A stretch of DNA of 64,000 bases from Clostridium acetobutylicum ATCC 824 (GTDB lineage: Bacteria; Bacillota; Clostridia; Clostridiales; Clostridiaceae): NCBI RefSeq assembly GCF_000008765.1, contig NC_003030.1, positions 1,770,001 through 1,834,000 on the forward strand. Direction: 5' to 3'. Shown here one piece after another: positions 53,115 to 63,235 of the stretch (positions are counted from its first letter, which is position 1; each line of letters starts with the position of its first letter). The translations under genes and the position numbers were made by a program. The notes under the pieces were generated by a model that was given only the letters and a program-made list of their open reading frames with translations, had not been told where the DNA came from and ran no database searches.

Positions 53115-54554
53115 ATGGGAAAGGTAACTGGATTTAAAGAATACGATAGAGAAGAGTCGCCATCTCGTCCAATCGATGAGAGAATAAAGGACTACAAAGA
53201 TGTTCATATGGGACTTGACAAGGAAAAGCTGAAAATTCAAGGTGCAAGATGTATGGAATGTGGTACTCCATTTTGTTCATGGGGCTGCCCTCTTGGAAAT
53301 TTAATGCCTGACTTTAATGACATGGTATATAAAGGTGAGTGGAAAAAGGCTTATGAAAGGATATCTTTGACAAGCTGTTTCCCTGAATTCACAGGACGTA
53401 TTTGTCCAGCTTTATGTGAAGGTTCGTGTACATTAAGTTACAATTCTGATGCTGTTTCAATAAAAGAAATTGAACTTGGAATTATAGAGGAAGCCTTTAA
53501 AAATGGATGGGTAAAGCCTAAGATTCCAAAGGTTAGAACAGGCAAAAGAATTGCAGTAATAGGATCAGGCCCAGCAGGACTTTCGGCAGCAGAAGAACTT
53601 AATTCTGTTGGACACAGCGTGGTGGTATTTGAAAGAGCTGATAAGGTAGGAGGACTTTTAAGATACGGCATTCCTGATTTTAAACTTGAAAAGCATGTAA
53701 TAGATAGAAGAATTGACGTTATGGAAAAGTCTGGAATAGAGTTTAAAACCTCTACTAATGTAGGTTTTGATGTGAGTGCAGAAGAATTACTTAATGATTT
53801 TGATGTAGTTCTTCTTACAGGAGGCTCTACCATACCTAGAGATTTAAAAGTTGAAGGAAGAGAGAATATTAAAGGGGTGCATTTTGCTGTTGATTACTTA
53901 AAACAGCAGAATATGAGAAATGCTGGAATGGAAATTAAAGAAGAGGAAATAACTGCAAAGGATAAAGTTGTTGTGGTAATTGGAGGAGGAGATACTGGTT
54001 CAGACTGTATTGGTACTGCAATAAGGCAGGGTGCTAAAAAGGTATATCAGTACGAGATAATGGATAAACCTCCAGCTCAAAGGGATGAAACTATGCCTTG
54101 GCCTTTATTTCCTAGAGTGTTTAAAACCACTACATCTCATGAAGAGGGCTGTGAAAGATTATTCGGTGTTTCAACTAAAAAGCTAGAAGGAAAAGACGGT
54201 AAGCTTGAACTCCTTAAAGGTGTACAAGTTAAGTGGGAAAAAGATGAAAATGGAAAAATGTCCATGAAAGAGATAGAGGGCTCAGAGTTTGAAAAGAAGG
54301 TGGATTTGATACTTATTGCTATGGGATTTGTACATCCTCAGCATAAGGGTATAGTTGAAGATTTACAGCTGAAATTAGATTCTAGAGGAAATGTTTTTAC
54401 TGATGAAAACTTTATGACAAGCCGAGAAAATGTTTTTGCAGCAGGGGATATGAGAAGAGGTCAATCACTTGTAGTATGGGCTATGCATGAGGGAAGACAA
54501 TCAGCAAAAGAAATAGATAAATACCTTATGGGAGAAACTTCTCTTAGAGGATAG
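53115..54554 (+). CDS. gltD: Glutamate synthase (NADPH) small subunit
   Basis: A 479-residue GltD. The N-terminal ferredoxin-like segment has Cys46, Cys49, Cys54 and Cys58 (CMECGTPFCSWGC) and a second Cys set (CFPEFTGRICPALCEGSC). The FAD fold VIGSGPAGLSAAEEL is at about 148, and the NADPH fold VVVIGGGDTGSDC at about 285. It passes electrons from NADPH to GltB. The ATG follows AAGGGGG. A clear terminator follows, so gltBD is a two-gene operon. Confidence 0.96.
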   Translation: MGKVTGFKEYDREESPSRPIDERIKDYKDVHMGLDKEKLKIQGARCMECGTPFCSWGCPLGNLMPDFNDMVYKGEWKKAYERISLTSCFPEFTGRICPALCEGSCTLSYNSDAVSIKEIELGIIEEAFKNGWVKPKIPKVRTGKRIAVIGSGPAGLSAAEELNSVGHSVVVFERADKVGGLLRYGIPDFKLEKHVIDRRIDVMEKSGIEFKTSTNVGFDVSAEELLNDFDVVLLTGGSTIPRDLKVEGRENIKGVHFAVDYLKQQNMRNAGMEIKEEEITAKDKVVVVIGGGDTGSDCIGTAIRQGAKKVYQYEIMDKPPAQRDETMPWPLFPRVFKTTTSHEEGCERLFGVSTKKLEGKDGKLELLKGVQVKWEKDENGKMSMKEIEGSEFEKKVDLILIAMGFVHPQHKGIVEDLQLKLDSRGNVFTDENFMTSRENVFAAGDMRRGQSLVVWAMHEGRQSAKEIDKYLMGETSLRG

Positions 54555-54564
54555 GTTTTACAGT

Positions 54565-54603
54565 AAAGGCAGAGGCTTATTAGGGCTTCTGCCTTTATTT
54601 TCT
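54565..54603 (+). terminator. Terminator after gltBD
   Basis: AAAGGCAGAGGC pairs with GCTTCTGCCTTT (one internal wobble), 8-nt loop, then ATTTTCT. Confidence 0.88.
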
Positions 54604-54627
54604 ATATGTTTATATATTTATACTGAA

Positions 54628-54656
54628 TTGACAATACAGCTGCCTTTTGATATTAT
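54628..54656 (+). promoter_or_regulatory. SigA promoter of the Rrf2 regulator gene
   Basis: TTGACA (54628-54633), exact 17-bp spacer, TATTAT (54651-54656). It is a near-consensus promoter 47 bp before the ATG. Autoregulation by the Rrf2 protein would require a site overlapping it, which I cannot define. Confidence 0.75.
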
Positions 54657-54703
54657 AATAATACAAAGTAGAGTATTATTGTCGGAATTAAGGAAGTGAG
54701 TTA

Positions 54704-55123
54704 ATGAAATTATCTACTAAAGGTCGATATGGAGTTAAAGCAATGGTAGATTTAGCGATTCATTATGGTGCTGAGCCAGTTTCAATAAAAAGTATATCAG
54801 AGAGGCAAAAGATATCAGAGGCTTATTTAGAGCAGCTTTTCGTTCCGCTTAGAAAATCAGGTCTAATTAAGAGCATACGAGGATCTCAAGGAGGATATGT
54901 TCTATCAAAAGATCCTAAAGATATTCATATATCAAATATCTTTGATGTTCTTGAAGGTCCAATAGAGATTTCAGACTGTGTAGAAAGCGACAGCTGTGAT
55001 AATAGTGATTACTGCGTTACCCGTCTTTTGTGGGTTAAAATAAAGGAAAGCATAGACAATGTAACTAAGACTATAACCTTAAAAGATATGGTAGATGATT
55101 ATAATTCTATTAAAAACCAATAG
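54704..55123 (+). CDS. Rrf2-family transcriptional regulator, IscR-like
   Basis: A 139-residue Rrf2 regulator. The winged helix spans about 1-75 (MKLSTKGRYGVKAMVDLAIH, RKSGLIKSIRGSQGGYVLSK). Three Cys at 92, 98 and 104 match the 2Fe-2S ligand triad of IscR. It therefore probably senses iron-sulfur status. No isc/suf genes follow; it stands alone between strong terminators. A cysteine-metabolism (CymR) role is less likely because CymR lacks this Cys triad. Confidence 0.85.
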   Translation: MKLSTKGRYGVKAMVDLAIHYGAEPVSIKSISERQKISEAYLEQLFVPLRKSGLIKSIRGSQGGYVLSKDPKDIHISNIFDVLEGPIEISDCVESDSCDNSDYCVTRLLWVKIKESIDNVTKTITLKDMVDDYNSIKNQ

Positions 55124-55130
55124 AGATTTT

Positions 55131-55181
55131 ATATCCTTACATTTAATTGTACATGTATTAAATGTAAGGATATTTTATTTT
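55131..55181 (+). terminator. Strong terminator after the Rrf2 gene
   Basis: A perfect 16-bp stem, ATATCCTTACATTTAA with its complement at 55158-55173, 11-nt loop, then TTTATTTTT. Confidence 0.92.
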
Positions 55182-55230
55182 TAGGTATATTAAAAGTAAA
55201 AGCATACATAATAAACACATGGTGATATAT

Positions 55231-55743
55231 ATGATTAGAAGTAGAGAATTTATAGGTGCAGATGTTTATTCTACAAAGGGAGAAAAAATAGGAGCAGTTG
55301 ATGATGTTATCTTGAACTTTAGCTCTGGTTTTGTGTTAGGCTTTAAAATTAATAAAGGAAAAGTATTTAACAAACACTGCTGCATTTCTGTAAAAAATAT
55401 GGTGAGTTTTACTTCCAAGATGATTGTAAACTATGTGCCCTATAAAGGGAGTTTTATAAGGTTTAATAGCATAAAAAATATGGATGTTATAAATTATGAC
55501 GGTACAATTCTTGGAATGGTTGAGGAAATAATGTTTGATGAAAAGACCTTTAAAATCAAGGGAATTATTGTATCAAGAGGTTTTTTCGCTAACCTAGTTT
55601 CGGGGAAAAAAATAATACTGGAAGGCAACTATATGCTGGGTAAGAAAAATTTGTTCTGTTTTTCCAATGATAAAAATTTAAGTTTTGTAAGGGTGTTTCA
55701 CTCGATTTCAATGGAAGATGATAAAAATGAAAAAAATATATAG
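55231..55743 (+). CDS. PRC-barrel domain protein (YrrD-like)
   Basis: A 170-residue protein with two PRC-barrel domains. The first is at about 1-70 (GADVYSTKGEKIGAVDDVIL). The second is at about 85-150 (MDVINYDGTILGMVEEIMFD). The second ends near GYMLGKKNLF-type sequence. In Bacillus a similar protein, YrrD, sits near yrrI and alaS, so position supports the name. PRC barrels bind protein or RNA partners; the partner is unknown. The start at 55231 is preceded by GGTGAT and is uncertain, as an ATG at 55219 also exists. Confidence 0.8.
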   Translation: MIRSREFIGADVYSTKGEKIGAVDDVILNFSSGFVLGFKINKGKVFNKHCCISVKNMVSFTSKMIVNYVPYKGSFIRFNSIKNMDVINYDGTILGMVEEIMFDEKTFKIKGIIVSRGFFANLVSGKKIILEGNYMLGKKNLFCFSNDKNLSFVRVFHSISMEDDKNEKNI

Positions 55744-56752
55744 ATATATTATTTTAATTCTTGGCATTATTTTAACCTATATTTTGCTTTATTTATTGTT
55801 TAAAAAAGTTAAAATTTTAAGTGAAATAATTTATATTATTTTAGTAGCTTTTTTAATTGCGTACACTGTTAAACCTTTTCATAAGTGCCTTGTAAAAAAG
55901 GGCTTAAGTGCTAGAAAATCCGCAGCATTTCTTTTAGGTAGTTTAACGCTTTTTTGTATATTGTTCATGTTTTTTTTAGTGCCTTCTATATTTAAAGAAA
56001 CACTTAATATAAATATGACTAAAAATGAAATACAGTATTATATAGACTTTTTAAATAAGAAGTTAAAACCTACGCTTCAAGGAATGGCTGGAGAAACTTT
56101 TATAGTTACCATATACTCAAAGTTTAATAATGAACTTAGGGAAATAGTATCGAAGCTCTTTAATTTCGTTATGAGTATTGGAAAAAACATAGTTGATATT
56201 GCAATAGTTCCAATAATATCATATTATTTTCTTGCAGATGGGGAAAACATAAGAAACAAAATACTAGTAATATTCCCTTTGAGCTATAGGAAGCTTGTAA
56301 AGAAAATAATGTGTGATGTAGATAATGTTTTAAGCAAATACAATGTGACTCAAATAATATTATGTACCTTTGTAGGCTTGCTTACATTCATTATCCTTAT
56401 AGTATTTAAAGTTGATTATCCTATAATATTGTCCATAGTAAATGGCTTGTTTAATATAATACCGTACTTTGGTCCTATTTTTGGAGCTATTCCAGCTATA
56501 ATCATAGCATTTTTACACTCCACAAAGGTTGGTATTTATACTACAGTATGCCTTTACATTGTTCAAATAATAGAGGGTAATTTGATTGCACCCAAAATAA
56601 CAGGGGAATCCATTGACATGCACCCTTTAATTGTAATAATTTTATTGATAGCTGGAGAAAAAATTGCTGGCTTTTGGGGAATGATACTTGCTATACCTGT
56701 AGGAGTCATAATAAAAGTTATTTATGAGGATTTGAATTATTACCTTTTTTAG
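55727..56752 (+). CDS. AI-2E/PerM-family transporter (YrrI-like)
   Basis: A 341-residue membrane protein with about seven to eight transmembrane helices. The AI-2E family signature is NGLFNIIPYFGPIFGAIPAI with GNLIAPKITGESIDMHPL. It is the yrrI position before alaS, as in Bacillus. Members include Na+/H+ antiporters and exporters, with substrate unknown here. GGAAG is 9 nt before the ATG at 55727; an ATG at 55718 is also in frame. The gene overlaps the PRC-barrel gene. Confidence 0.85.
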   Translation: MKKIYRYIILILGIILTYILLYLLFKKVKILSEIIYIILVAFLIAYTVKPFHKCLVKKGLSARKSAAFLLGSLTLFCILFMFFLVPSIFKETLNINMTKNEIQYYIDFLNKKLKPTLQGMAGETFIVTIYSKFNNELREIVSKLFNFVMSIGKNIVDIAIVPIISYYFLADGENIRNKILVIFPLSYRKLVKKIMCDVDNVLSKYNVTQIILCTFVGLLTFIILIVFKVDYPIILSIVNGLFNIIPYFGPIFGAIPAIIIAFLHSTKVGIYTTVCLYIVQIIEGNLIAPKITGESIDMHPLIVIILLIAGEKIAGFWGMILAIPVGVIIKVIYEDLNYYLF

Positions 56753-56761
56753 TAGTTTATA

Positions 56762-56790
56762 TTGACATATGCAGATTTATCTTTTATAAT
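56762..56790 (+). promoter_or_regulatory. Consensus SigA promoter of alaS
   Basis: A perfect TTGACA (56762-56767), 17-bp spacer and perfect TATAAT (56785-56790). It directs the T-box leader transcript from about 56797. It begins 10 bp after the AI-2E gene stop. Confidence 0.9.
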
Positions 56791-56796
56791 ATGTGT

Positions 56797-56997
56797 TAGT
56801 TATATTAGAGTGATGATGAGAATTAGTAAAATCAATTTGCATATAAAGAGAAGAAGTGGTTGGTGAAAACTTCCTATGTAATGATTTGAAGCTATCTCTG
56901 AACTTTTTTAAGAGAGACACTTTATTTTAGTGTAATTAGGGTGGTACCGCGGAATTATAGCTTTCGTCCCTTTGTTTAGGGATGAAGGCTTTTTTGT
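56797..56997 (+). promoter_or_regulatory. T-box riboswitch of alaS (tRNA-Ala responsive)
   Basis: The antiterminator carries the T-box core AGGGTGGTACCGCG (about 56938-56951). Stem I ahead of it has GCT at 56891-56893 in a GAAGCTATC context, the expected alanine specifier codon. The terminator is AGCTTTCGTCCCT (56959-56971) with AGGGATGAAGGCT (56978-56990) and a T-run to 56995. Uncharged tRNA-Ala pairing should favour antitermination and alaS expression. Confidence 0.92.
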
Positions 56998-57027
56998 ATA
57001 TTGAATTAAATTGGAGGAGATTGGATT

Positions 57028-59673
57028 ATGAAATACATGGGATTAAATGATATAAGAGAAAGCTACTTGAGTTTTTTTGAGAAAAAAGAGCATTTAAGAC
57101 TTCCGAGTTTTTCACTCATACCGAAAAATGACAAGAGTCTTTTGCTTATAAATGCGGGTATGGCTCCTTTAAAACCTTATTTTACTGGACTTCAAACTCC
57201 ACCTAAAACAAGAGTAACAACATGTCAAAAGTGTATAAGAACTGGAGATATAGAAAATATAGGAAAAACTTCAAGACATGGTACATTTTTTGAGATGCTT
57301 GGAAACTTTTCTTTTGGAGATTATTTTAAAGAAGAAGTTATTTCATGGGCGTGGGAGTATATAACAGAAGTACTTAAGTTCCCTAAGGATAGAATATATA
57401 TAACAATATATCTTGATGACGATGAAGCATTCAAAATTTGGACTGAAAAAGCAGGAGTTGATCCTAGTAGAATATTTAGGTTCGGAAAAGAAGATAATTT
57501 TTGGGAGCACGGCTCAGGTCCTTGCGGTCCATGTTCTGAAATGCACTTTGATAGAAGAGAAAAGCCTGATCTTATAAAAACAAGAGAAAAATTTATTGAG
57601 CTTCAAGATAAGGATGAAGTAATTGAGTTTTGGAACTTAGTTTTCACTCAATTTGATAAAGATGAAGATGGAAACTACAATAAGCTTAAAAATCCTAATA
57701 TTGATACGGGTATGGGGCTTGAAAGAATAGCAACTATAATGCAAAATACAGACAGCATATTTGAAATAGACACTATAAGAGAGGTGTTAGATGCTGTATG
57801 TAAAATATGTAATGTAAAATATGGTGAGAACCATAAAAATGATGTTTCTCTTAGAATAATAACAGATCACATAAGAAGTGTAACTTTCATGATAAGTGAT
57901 GGTATATTACCTTCTAATGAGGGAAGAGGATATGTACTTAGAAGACTTCTTAGAAGAGCAGCAAGACATGGTAAAACTTTAGGAATAGAAAAAACATTCT
58001 TATGCGGATTGTGTGATGTGGTTATAAAAAATTCTAAAGGTGCTTATAAAGAACTTGAGGAAAAGCAAGATTATATTAAGAATGTAATTGAAATAGAAGA
58101 AAAAAGATTCGATGAAACACTTGACAGCGGCATGGAAATATTAAAGAATTATATAGATGAATTGTCTCTTGAAAACAAAAAAGTAATGTCCGGTGAAAAA
58201 GCATTCAGATTGTACGATACCTACGGTTTTCCTGTAGAACTTACTCAAGAAATATTAGAAGAAAAGGGCATTGAAATTGACATGAATGATTTCCATAGTG
58301 AAATGGAAAAGCAGAAAAATAGAGCAAGAGATGCAAGAGAAGAATCAAATTACATGGGTAAAGAAATAAAATTAATTGATAAATTACCTGAAAGTGTTAC
58401 TACAAAATTTGTAGGATATAATTCTACAAGTACAGATTCAAAGGTTGAAGTTTTAATAAAAGATGATGAGTTTGTTTCCACTATAAACGAAGGAGAAAGT
58501 GGAATTGTTGTAACAGAGGAGACACCTTTTTATGCAGAGATGGGTGGACAAATAGGAGATAAAGGTATTATTTTTGGTAAAAATGGAGAAGCTAAAGTTG
58601 TTGACTGCAAGAACAATATATCAGGGAAAATAATACATATAGTTCAGGTAGTAAAAGGCTCAATAGAAAAGAATGAAAATGTTACTCTTGAAGTTAACTA
58701 TAAAAAGAGAAAAGATATATGTAAGAATCATACAGCCACTCATATGCTTCAAGCAGCACTTAAAAAGGTTGTAGGAAGTCATATAAATCAATCAGGTTCT
58801 TATGTTGATAATGAAAGATTGAGATTTGATTTTACACATTTCACAGCTCTTACTGATGAAGAAATTTTAAAAGTAGAAGCTATGGTTAATGATGAAATAA
58901 TGGCTGCATATGATGTGAAAACTGATATAATGTCTGTTGACGAAGCAAAGAAAACAGGAGCTATGGCTTTATTTGATGAAAAGTATGGCAATAGGGTAAG
59001 AGTAGTATCTGTTGGAGACTTCAGTAGAGAATTATGTGGAGGTACCCACGTAAATAATTCTGGTGAAATAGGCTTATTTAAGATAATATCAGAGTCTGGT
59101 GTAGCAGCAGGAATAAGAAGAATAGAGGCAATAACAGGTAAAGAAGCTGTTAGATATACTGAAGAAAATGATAATCTTATAAGAAATATTGAGCAGGAGC
59201 TTAAATGTTCTAAGAAGGATATTTTAAATAAAATAAATCAATATCATAGTGAATTAAAAGAAAAAGAAAAGGAAATAAATATCCTTAAAGGAAAGTTAGC
59301 TTCAGGCTTTGAAGAAAATATACTAAGTTCAGTAAAGGAAGTAAGTGGAGTTAAGTATGTTGCCTCTGAAGTAAAAGGAATAAGTGGAGATACCTTGAGA
59401 GAATTATGCGATAAAGTAAGAAATAAAATAGACGATGGTATGGTTCTACTTGCAAGTAAAGATGGCGAAAAAGTACAATTTGTAGCAATGGCTTCAAAAA
59501 ATGCAGTAAAAAAAGGCGTTCACTGTGGAAAAGTAATAAAAGAGGTTGCTTCTATGTGTGGAGGAAATGGAGGCGGAAGGCCAGATATGGCTCAAGCTGG
59601 AGGAAAAGATGGAGAAAAATTAGAAACTGCGTTAAAAGAAGTAGGAAATATTATGGAAAAATTAGTAAAGTAG
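57028..59673 (+). CDS. alaS: Alanyl-tRNA synthetase
   Basis: An 881-residue class II synthetase, normal length. The aminoacylation core has [18 protein letters not shown] and [12 protein letters not shown]. The editing domain has the zinc ligands HTATH and CGGTH (about 573-577 and 672-676). The C-terminal DHHA1-like C-Ala domain ends [18 protein letters not shown]-like ([16 protein letters not shown]). The ATG at 57028 follows GGAGGAG by 8 nt. Expression is controlled by the T-box ahead of it. Confidence 0.97.
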   Translation: MKYMGLNDIRESYLSFFEKKEHLRLPSFSLIPKNDKSLLLINAGMAPLKPYFTGLQTPPKTRVTTCQKCIRTGDIENIGKTSRHGTFFEMLGNFSFGDYFKEEVISWAWEYITEVLKFPKDRIYITIYLDDDEAFKIWTEKAGVDPSRIFRFGKEDNFWEHGSGPCGPCSEMHFDRREKPDLIKTREKFIELQDKDEVIEFWNLVFTQFDKDEDGNYNKLKNPNIDTGMGLERIATIMQNTDSIFEIDTIREVLDAVCKICNVKYGENHKNDVSLRIITDHIRSVTFMISDGILPSNEGRGYVLRRLLRRAARHGKTLGIEKTFLCGLCDVVIKNSKGAYKELEEKQDYIKNVIEIEEKRFDETLDSGMEILKNYIDELSLENKKVMSGEKAFRLYDTYGFPVELTQEILEEKGIEIDMNDFHSEMEKQKNRARDAREESNYMGKEIKLIDKLPESVTTKFVGYNSTSTDSKVEVLIKDDEFVSTINEGESGIVVTEETPFYAEMGGQIGDKGIIFGKNGEAKVVDCKNNISGKIIHIVQVVKGSIEKNENVTLEVNYKKRKDICKNHTATHMLQAALKKVVGSHINQSGSYVDNERLRFDFTHFTALTDEEILKVEAMVNDEIMAAYDVKTDIMSVDEAKKTGAMALFDEKYGNRVRVVSVGDFSRELCGGTHVNNSGEIGLFKIISESGVAAGIRRIEAITGKEAVRYTEENDNLIRNIEQELKCSKKDILNKINQYHSELKEKEKEINILKGKLASGFEENILSSVKEVSGVKYVASEVKGISGDTLRELCDKVRNKIDDGMVLLASKDGEKVQFVAMASKNAVKKGVHCGKVIKEVASMCGGNGGGRPDMAQAGGKDGEKLETALKEVGNIMEKLVK

Positions 59674-59758
59674 TATACAATTACTAAAATATGCTTTATA
59701 ATATATAGTATATTTCAGTATAAAATCTTTTCACTAACAAAAAAGGGGTGAGTGTAAA

Positions 59759-60019
59759 TTGGGGAGTGAAATTAACGATAATACAATTGAGTTTGATGTT
59801 TTGAAAAATAAAGAGGATTTAACAAAAGAGATATTGAATGAAGTTTACAATTCATTAAAGGAAAAAGGTTATAATCCTATTAATCAATTGGTTGGGTATT
59901 TGATATCTGGAGATCCCACTTACATAACCAATTACAATGGCGCACGTGCTTTAGTAAGAAAGCTTGAGAGAGATGAAATACTTGAAGAAGTATTAAAATC
60001 ATATCTTGGTATAAAATAA
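59759..60019 (+). CDS. ireB: IreB-family regulatory phosphoprotein (YrzL/UPF0297)
   Basis: An 86-residue protein with the typical core [20 protein letters not shown] and [20 protein letters not shown]. In Enterococcus, IreB is phosphorylated on Thr by the Ser/Thr kinase IreK and affects cell-wall stress resistance. Start is TTG after AAAGGGGTGAG. Its place between alaS and yrrK is conserved in Firmicutes. Confidence 0.92.
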   Translation: MGSEINDNTIEFDVLKNKEDLTKEILNEVYNSLKEKGYNPINQLVGYLISGDPTYITNYNGARALVRKLERDEILEEVLKSYLGIK

Positions 60020-60045
60020 AAGTGCTCTTAGGAGCATTTTTATTT
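60018..60045 (+). terminator. Short terminator after ireB
   Basis: TGCTC/GAGCA stem extended by A-T pairs, tight loop and a long T-run. Confidence 0.75.
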
Positions 60046-60096
60046 TAACTTAAGTTTTAATTATGTAAGTTTACTTATAATAAAAAGGAGATTTGT

Positions 60097-60504
60097 ATGA
60101 GGATACTCGGTATTGATGTAGGCAATAAGACTATAGGAGTAGCACTTAGCGATCCACTTGGATTTACAGCTCAAGGTATAACTACTATAAGAAGAAAAAA
60201 CGAAGAAGAAGATATAAAAGAATTGAAAGAATTGTGTGAAAAATATGAAGTTGATACCATAGTGTGCGGTCTTCCCAAAAATATGAATGGTACAATTGGA
60301 TTTCAAAGTGAAAAAGTGCTTGGATTTTGTGAAGTTATTAAACAAAACATAAATGTACCCATAAAGATGTGGGATGAGAGATTGACAACTGTAACTGCAA
60401 ATAGAGCGATGCTTGAAGCTGATCTTTCTAGAAAAAAAAGAAAAAAATTAGTTGATAAAGTAGCTGCTACATATATACTTCAAGGGTATCTAAACAGTAT
60501 TTAA
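60097..60504 (+). CDS. yrrK: YqgF/RuvX-family pre-16S rRNA nuclease (YrrK)
   Basis: A 135-residue RNase H-fold protein. The first acidic residue is Asp7 in [14 protein letters not shown]. Further conserved parts are [13 protein letters not shown] and the end motif [20 protein letters not shown] with a C-terminal [13 protein letters not shown]. The family processes the 5' end of 16S rRNA and was also proposed as a Holliday-junction resolvase. The ATG follows AAGGAG. Confidence 0.93.
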   Translation: MRILGIDVGNKTIGVALSDPLGFTAQGITTIRRKNEEEDIKELKELCEKYEVDTIVCGLPKNMNGTIGFQSEKVLGFCEVIKQNINVPIKMWDERLTTVTANRAMLEADLSRKKRKKLVDKVAATYILQGYLNSI

Positions 60505-60556
60505 TACATTGACAAAAGTTAAAGGTAACTCTAAAATATACTGGAGGTTTAGTTTC

Positions 60557-60820
60557 ATGGATAATGATATAACTCAAATAACACTTATAGATGAAGATGG
60601 TGTGGAAAGAAATTTCCAGGTTGTAACCAAGATGGATATAGAAAACAAGGAATATGTAGTTGTTGTTCCAGAAGAATCAAATGATTCTGAAGCAATAATT
60701 CTTAGAATAGATAAAGACTCAGATGGTAACGATGTATTAGTGACAGTTGAGGATGATAATGAATTTAATGTAGTAAGCGAGGCTTATGAAACATTGTTTT
60801 CAGAAGATGATATGAATTAA
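60557..60820 (+). CDS. DUF1292 family protein (YrzB-like)
   Basis: An 87-residue acidic protein. The DUF1292 pattern is DITQITLIDEDGVERNFQVV near the start and YVVVVPEESNDSEAIILRI in the middle. Function is unknown, but the position after yrrK is conserved. The ATG at 60557 has GGAGG 9 nt upstream and is preferred over a TTG at 60509. Confidence 0.9.
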   Translation: MDNDITQITLIDEDGVERNFQVVTKMDIENKEYVVVVPEESNDSEAIILRIDKDSDGNDVLVTVEDDNEFNVVSEAYETLFSEDDMN

Positions 60821-60846
60821 AATATATGGGATGGGAGGTATGTAAG

Positions 60847-61302
60847 ATGGCAAAATTATCTCCTTTAGAAATAGAAAAACTAAAGAACAATCTTAAAGAT
60901 AAAGGATATAAGCTTACTCCTCAGAGGAGAGCCGTTTTGGATATTATAATTGATAATGAAGGGCAGCATCTTACGGTTGAAGAATTGTATGATTTAGTAA
61001 AGTTAGAATGTCCGGAGATAGGTTTAGCAACAGTATATAGAACAGTTCAACTTTTAGATGAACTGGGCGTTATAAGTAAGTTGGATTTAAACGATGGCTT
61101 AAGCAGATATGAATTGGTGCACGAAAATGAGCCGCATCAACATCATCATCTAATTTGTACTGCATGTGGAAAGGTTACAGAAGTTCAGGGAGATTTATTA
61201 GATGAATTAGAAGATTGTATAGAAAATAAGTACCATTTCTTAATTAAAAACCATAGCGTTAAATTCTATGGAATATGCAGTGAATGTAGAAAAAAACTAT
61301 AA
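60847..61302 (+). CDS. fur: Fur-family metalloregulator
   Basis: A 151-residue Fur/PerR/Zur protein. The winged helix is about 10-85 (LTPQRRAVLDIIIDNEGQHL, GLATVYRTVQLLDELGV). Metal ligands are His-rich HQHHHLIC and the structural zinc Cys pairs CTACGK and CSECRKKL. Family members sense Fe, Zn or peroxide; residues alone do not separate these fully, though it lacks clear PerR hallmarks that I could verify. The ATG at 60847 follows GGGAGG. It is in the same direction as the DUF1292 gene, 26 bp away. Confidence 0.85.
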   Translation: MAKLSPLEIEKLKNNLKDKGYKLTPQRRAVLDIIIDNEGQHLTVEELYDLVKLECPEIGLATVYRTVQLLDELGVISKLDLNDGLSRYELVHENEPHQHHHLICTACGKVTEVQGDLLDELEDCIENKYHFLIKNHSVKFYGICSECRKKL

Positions 61303-61370
61303 ATAATATTTGTAGTTTAAATATAAAAATTAAATTAATAAAATCGAGTAACGAAGGAGGGTAGTAGATA

Positions 61371-63038
61371 ATGCGACGAGAAAAAGATAAGATTAAAATT
61401 ATACCTCTAGGTGGGGTGGATGAAATAGGAAAAAATCTTACGGTTATCGAATACAGAGAGGAGATAGCTGTTATAGATTGCGGTCTTAGTTTTCCAGATG
61501 AAGAAATGTTCGGTATAGATTTAGTAATACCTGATGTAACTTATTTAATAAAGAATAGGGAAAAGGTAAAGGGAATATTTTTGACTCATGGACATGAAGA
61601 TCATATTGGTGCGTTGCCTTATGTTTTAAAAGAGTTAAATGTTCCGGTATATGGTACTAAACTTACTATTGGAATAGTTGAAACTAAACTTAAAGAGCAT
61701 AATTTGCTTAGTAAAGTTGATTTAAAGGTAGTAAAGCCTAGGGATATAATTAAACTCAATAGCATGTCTATTGAATTCATAAGACAAAGTCATAGTATTG
61801 CAGACTCTGTAGCTATTGCAATACATACACCTATGGGTGTAGTTCTTCACACAGGAGATTTTAAGGTGGATTATACACCTATAGATGGATGTGTAGCAGA
61901 TTTTGCAAGATTTGCAGAGCTTGGCAAGAGAGGTGTTCTTGCTATGATGTGCGACAGCACTAACGTAGAAAGACCAGGATATACTATGTCAGAAACTACA
62001 GTGGGGGAAACTTTTAACACTGTATTTACAAAGGCTAAAGGAAGAATTATAGTTGCAACTTTTGCATCTAATATTCACAGAATACAGCAAATAGTTGAGG
62101 CCGCAGAACGCTATAATAGAAAAGTAGCGGTTTCGGGAAGAAGTATGGAAAATATAGTAGCTGTAGCTATTGAACTTGGTTACCTAAAAGTTAAGGAAGG
62201 TGTTTTAATAGGCATTGATGCCATAAATAGATACGCCGATAACAAAATAGTTATAATTACTACAGGAAGCCAAGGAGAGCCAATGTCTGCACTTACAAGG
62301 ATGGCAGCTCAGGAACACAAAAAAGTAAAAATACAGGAAGGCGATATGGTAGTAATATCAGCTAACCCTATACCTGGAAATGAAAAGTTGGTTTCAAGAG
62401 TTATAAATCAATTATTTAAAAAAGGTGCAGAAGTTATTTATGAAGCTTTGGCAGATGTCCATGTTTCAGGTCACGCTTGTCAAGAAGAACTTAAGCTAAT
62501 GCATACTCTTATAAAGCCTAGATTTTTTATACCAGTCCATGGAGAATACAGGCATTTAAAACAGCATAAAGAGCTGGCAACCAATTTAGGAATGCCTAAA
62601 GCTAACGTTGTAATTCCAGAAATCGGTGGCGTTATAGAATTAACAAGAAGCAGCATAAAGAAAACCGATACTGTAGTTGCAGGTAAAGTGTTTGTAGATG
62701 GTCTTGGTGTAGGTGATGTAGGAAATATAGTTTTAAGAGATAGAAAACATCTTTCACAGGATGGAATAGTAACAGTTGTTGTTACTATAGAAAAAGTAAG
62801 TGGTACTGTAATTGCTGGACCTGACATTATTTCAAGAGGATTTGTGTATGTAAGAGAATCTGAAGATTTAATGGAGGAGTCAAAAGAAATTGTAAAGACA
62901 GCACTGCTTGAATGTGAAGAAAAGCACATTACAGAGTGGGCAACTATAAAATCAAACATAAAGGATGTATTAAGAATATTCCTTTATGAGAGAACAAAGA
63001 GAAAGCCTATGATACTTCCTATAATTATGGAAGTGTAA
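61371..63038 (+). CDS. rnj: Ribonuclease J
   Basis: A 555-residue metallo-beta-lactamase/beta-CASP enzyme. The zinc motif HGHEDH is at 73-78, and HTGDFKVD carries further metal ligands. The beta-CASP motifs are TFASNIHRIQQ, TGSQGEPMSAL and VSGHACQEEL. A C-terminal domain follows. It combines 5' exonuclease and endonuclease activity in mRNA decay. The ATG follows GGAGGG. The sequence does not decide between RNase J1 and J2, and clostridia usually have one. Confidence 0.94.
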   Translation: MRREKDKIKIIPLGGVDEIGKNLTVIEYREEIAVIDCGLSFPDEEMFGIDLVIPDVTYLIKNREKVKGIFLTHGHEDHIGALPYVLKELNVPVYGTKLTIGIVETKLKEHNLLSKVDLKVVKPRDIIKLNSMSIEFIRQSHSIADSVAIAIHTPMGVVLHTGDFKVDYTPIDGCVADFARFAELGKRGVLAMMCDSTNVERPGYTMSETTVGETFNTVFTKAKGRIIVATFASNIHRIQQIVEAAERYNRKVAVSGRSMENIVAVAIELGYLKVKEGVLIGIDAINRYADNKIVIITTGSQGEPMSALTRMAAQEHKKVKIQEGDMVVISANPIPGNEKLVSRVINQLFKKGAEVIYEALADVHVSGHACQEELKLMHTLIKPRFFIPVHGEYRHLKQHKELATNLGMPKANVVIPEIGGVIELTRSSIKKTDTVVAGKVFVDGLGVGDVGNIVLRDRKHLSQDGIVTVVVTIEKVSGTVIAGPDIISRGFVYVRESEDLMEESKEIVKTALLECEEKHITEWATIKSNIKDVLRIFLYERTKRKPMILPIIMEV

Positions 63039-63115
63039 ATTTAATTCATATTAGAGGAATTAAATAAAAAAATAAATAAATTTTTTATGAAATAGTTTAC
63101 TTTGGTTTAAGTAGA

Positions 63116-63144
63116 TTGACTTTTTAAATACTTAATATTAAAAT
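63116..63144 (+). promoter_or_regulatory. Candidate SigA promoter of typA
   Basis: TTGACT (63116-63121), 17 bp, TAAAAT (63139-63144). The predicted start near 63151 puts the hairpin at 63161-63187 in the typA leader. Confidence 0.55.
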
Positions 63145-63160
63145 ATTAATTGGTACTAGA

Positions 63161-63194
63161 AAATTGGATGCTTTACGTATCCAATTTTTATTTA
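63161..63194 (+). terminator. Terminator-like hairpin before typA
   Basis: A perfect 9-bp stem AAATTGGAT/ATCCAATTT with a 9-nt loop, then TTATTTAT. It may end the RNase J transcript or form part of the typA leader. Confidence 0.7.
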
Positions 63195-63235
63195 TGATTT
63201 CACGTAGTATTAGTGAAATATACGGAGGAAGAGAA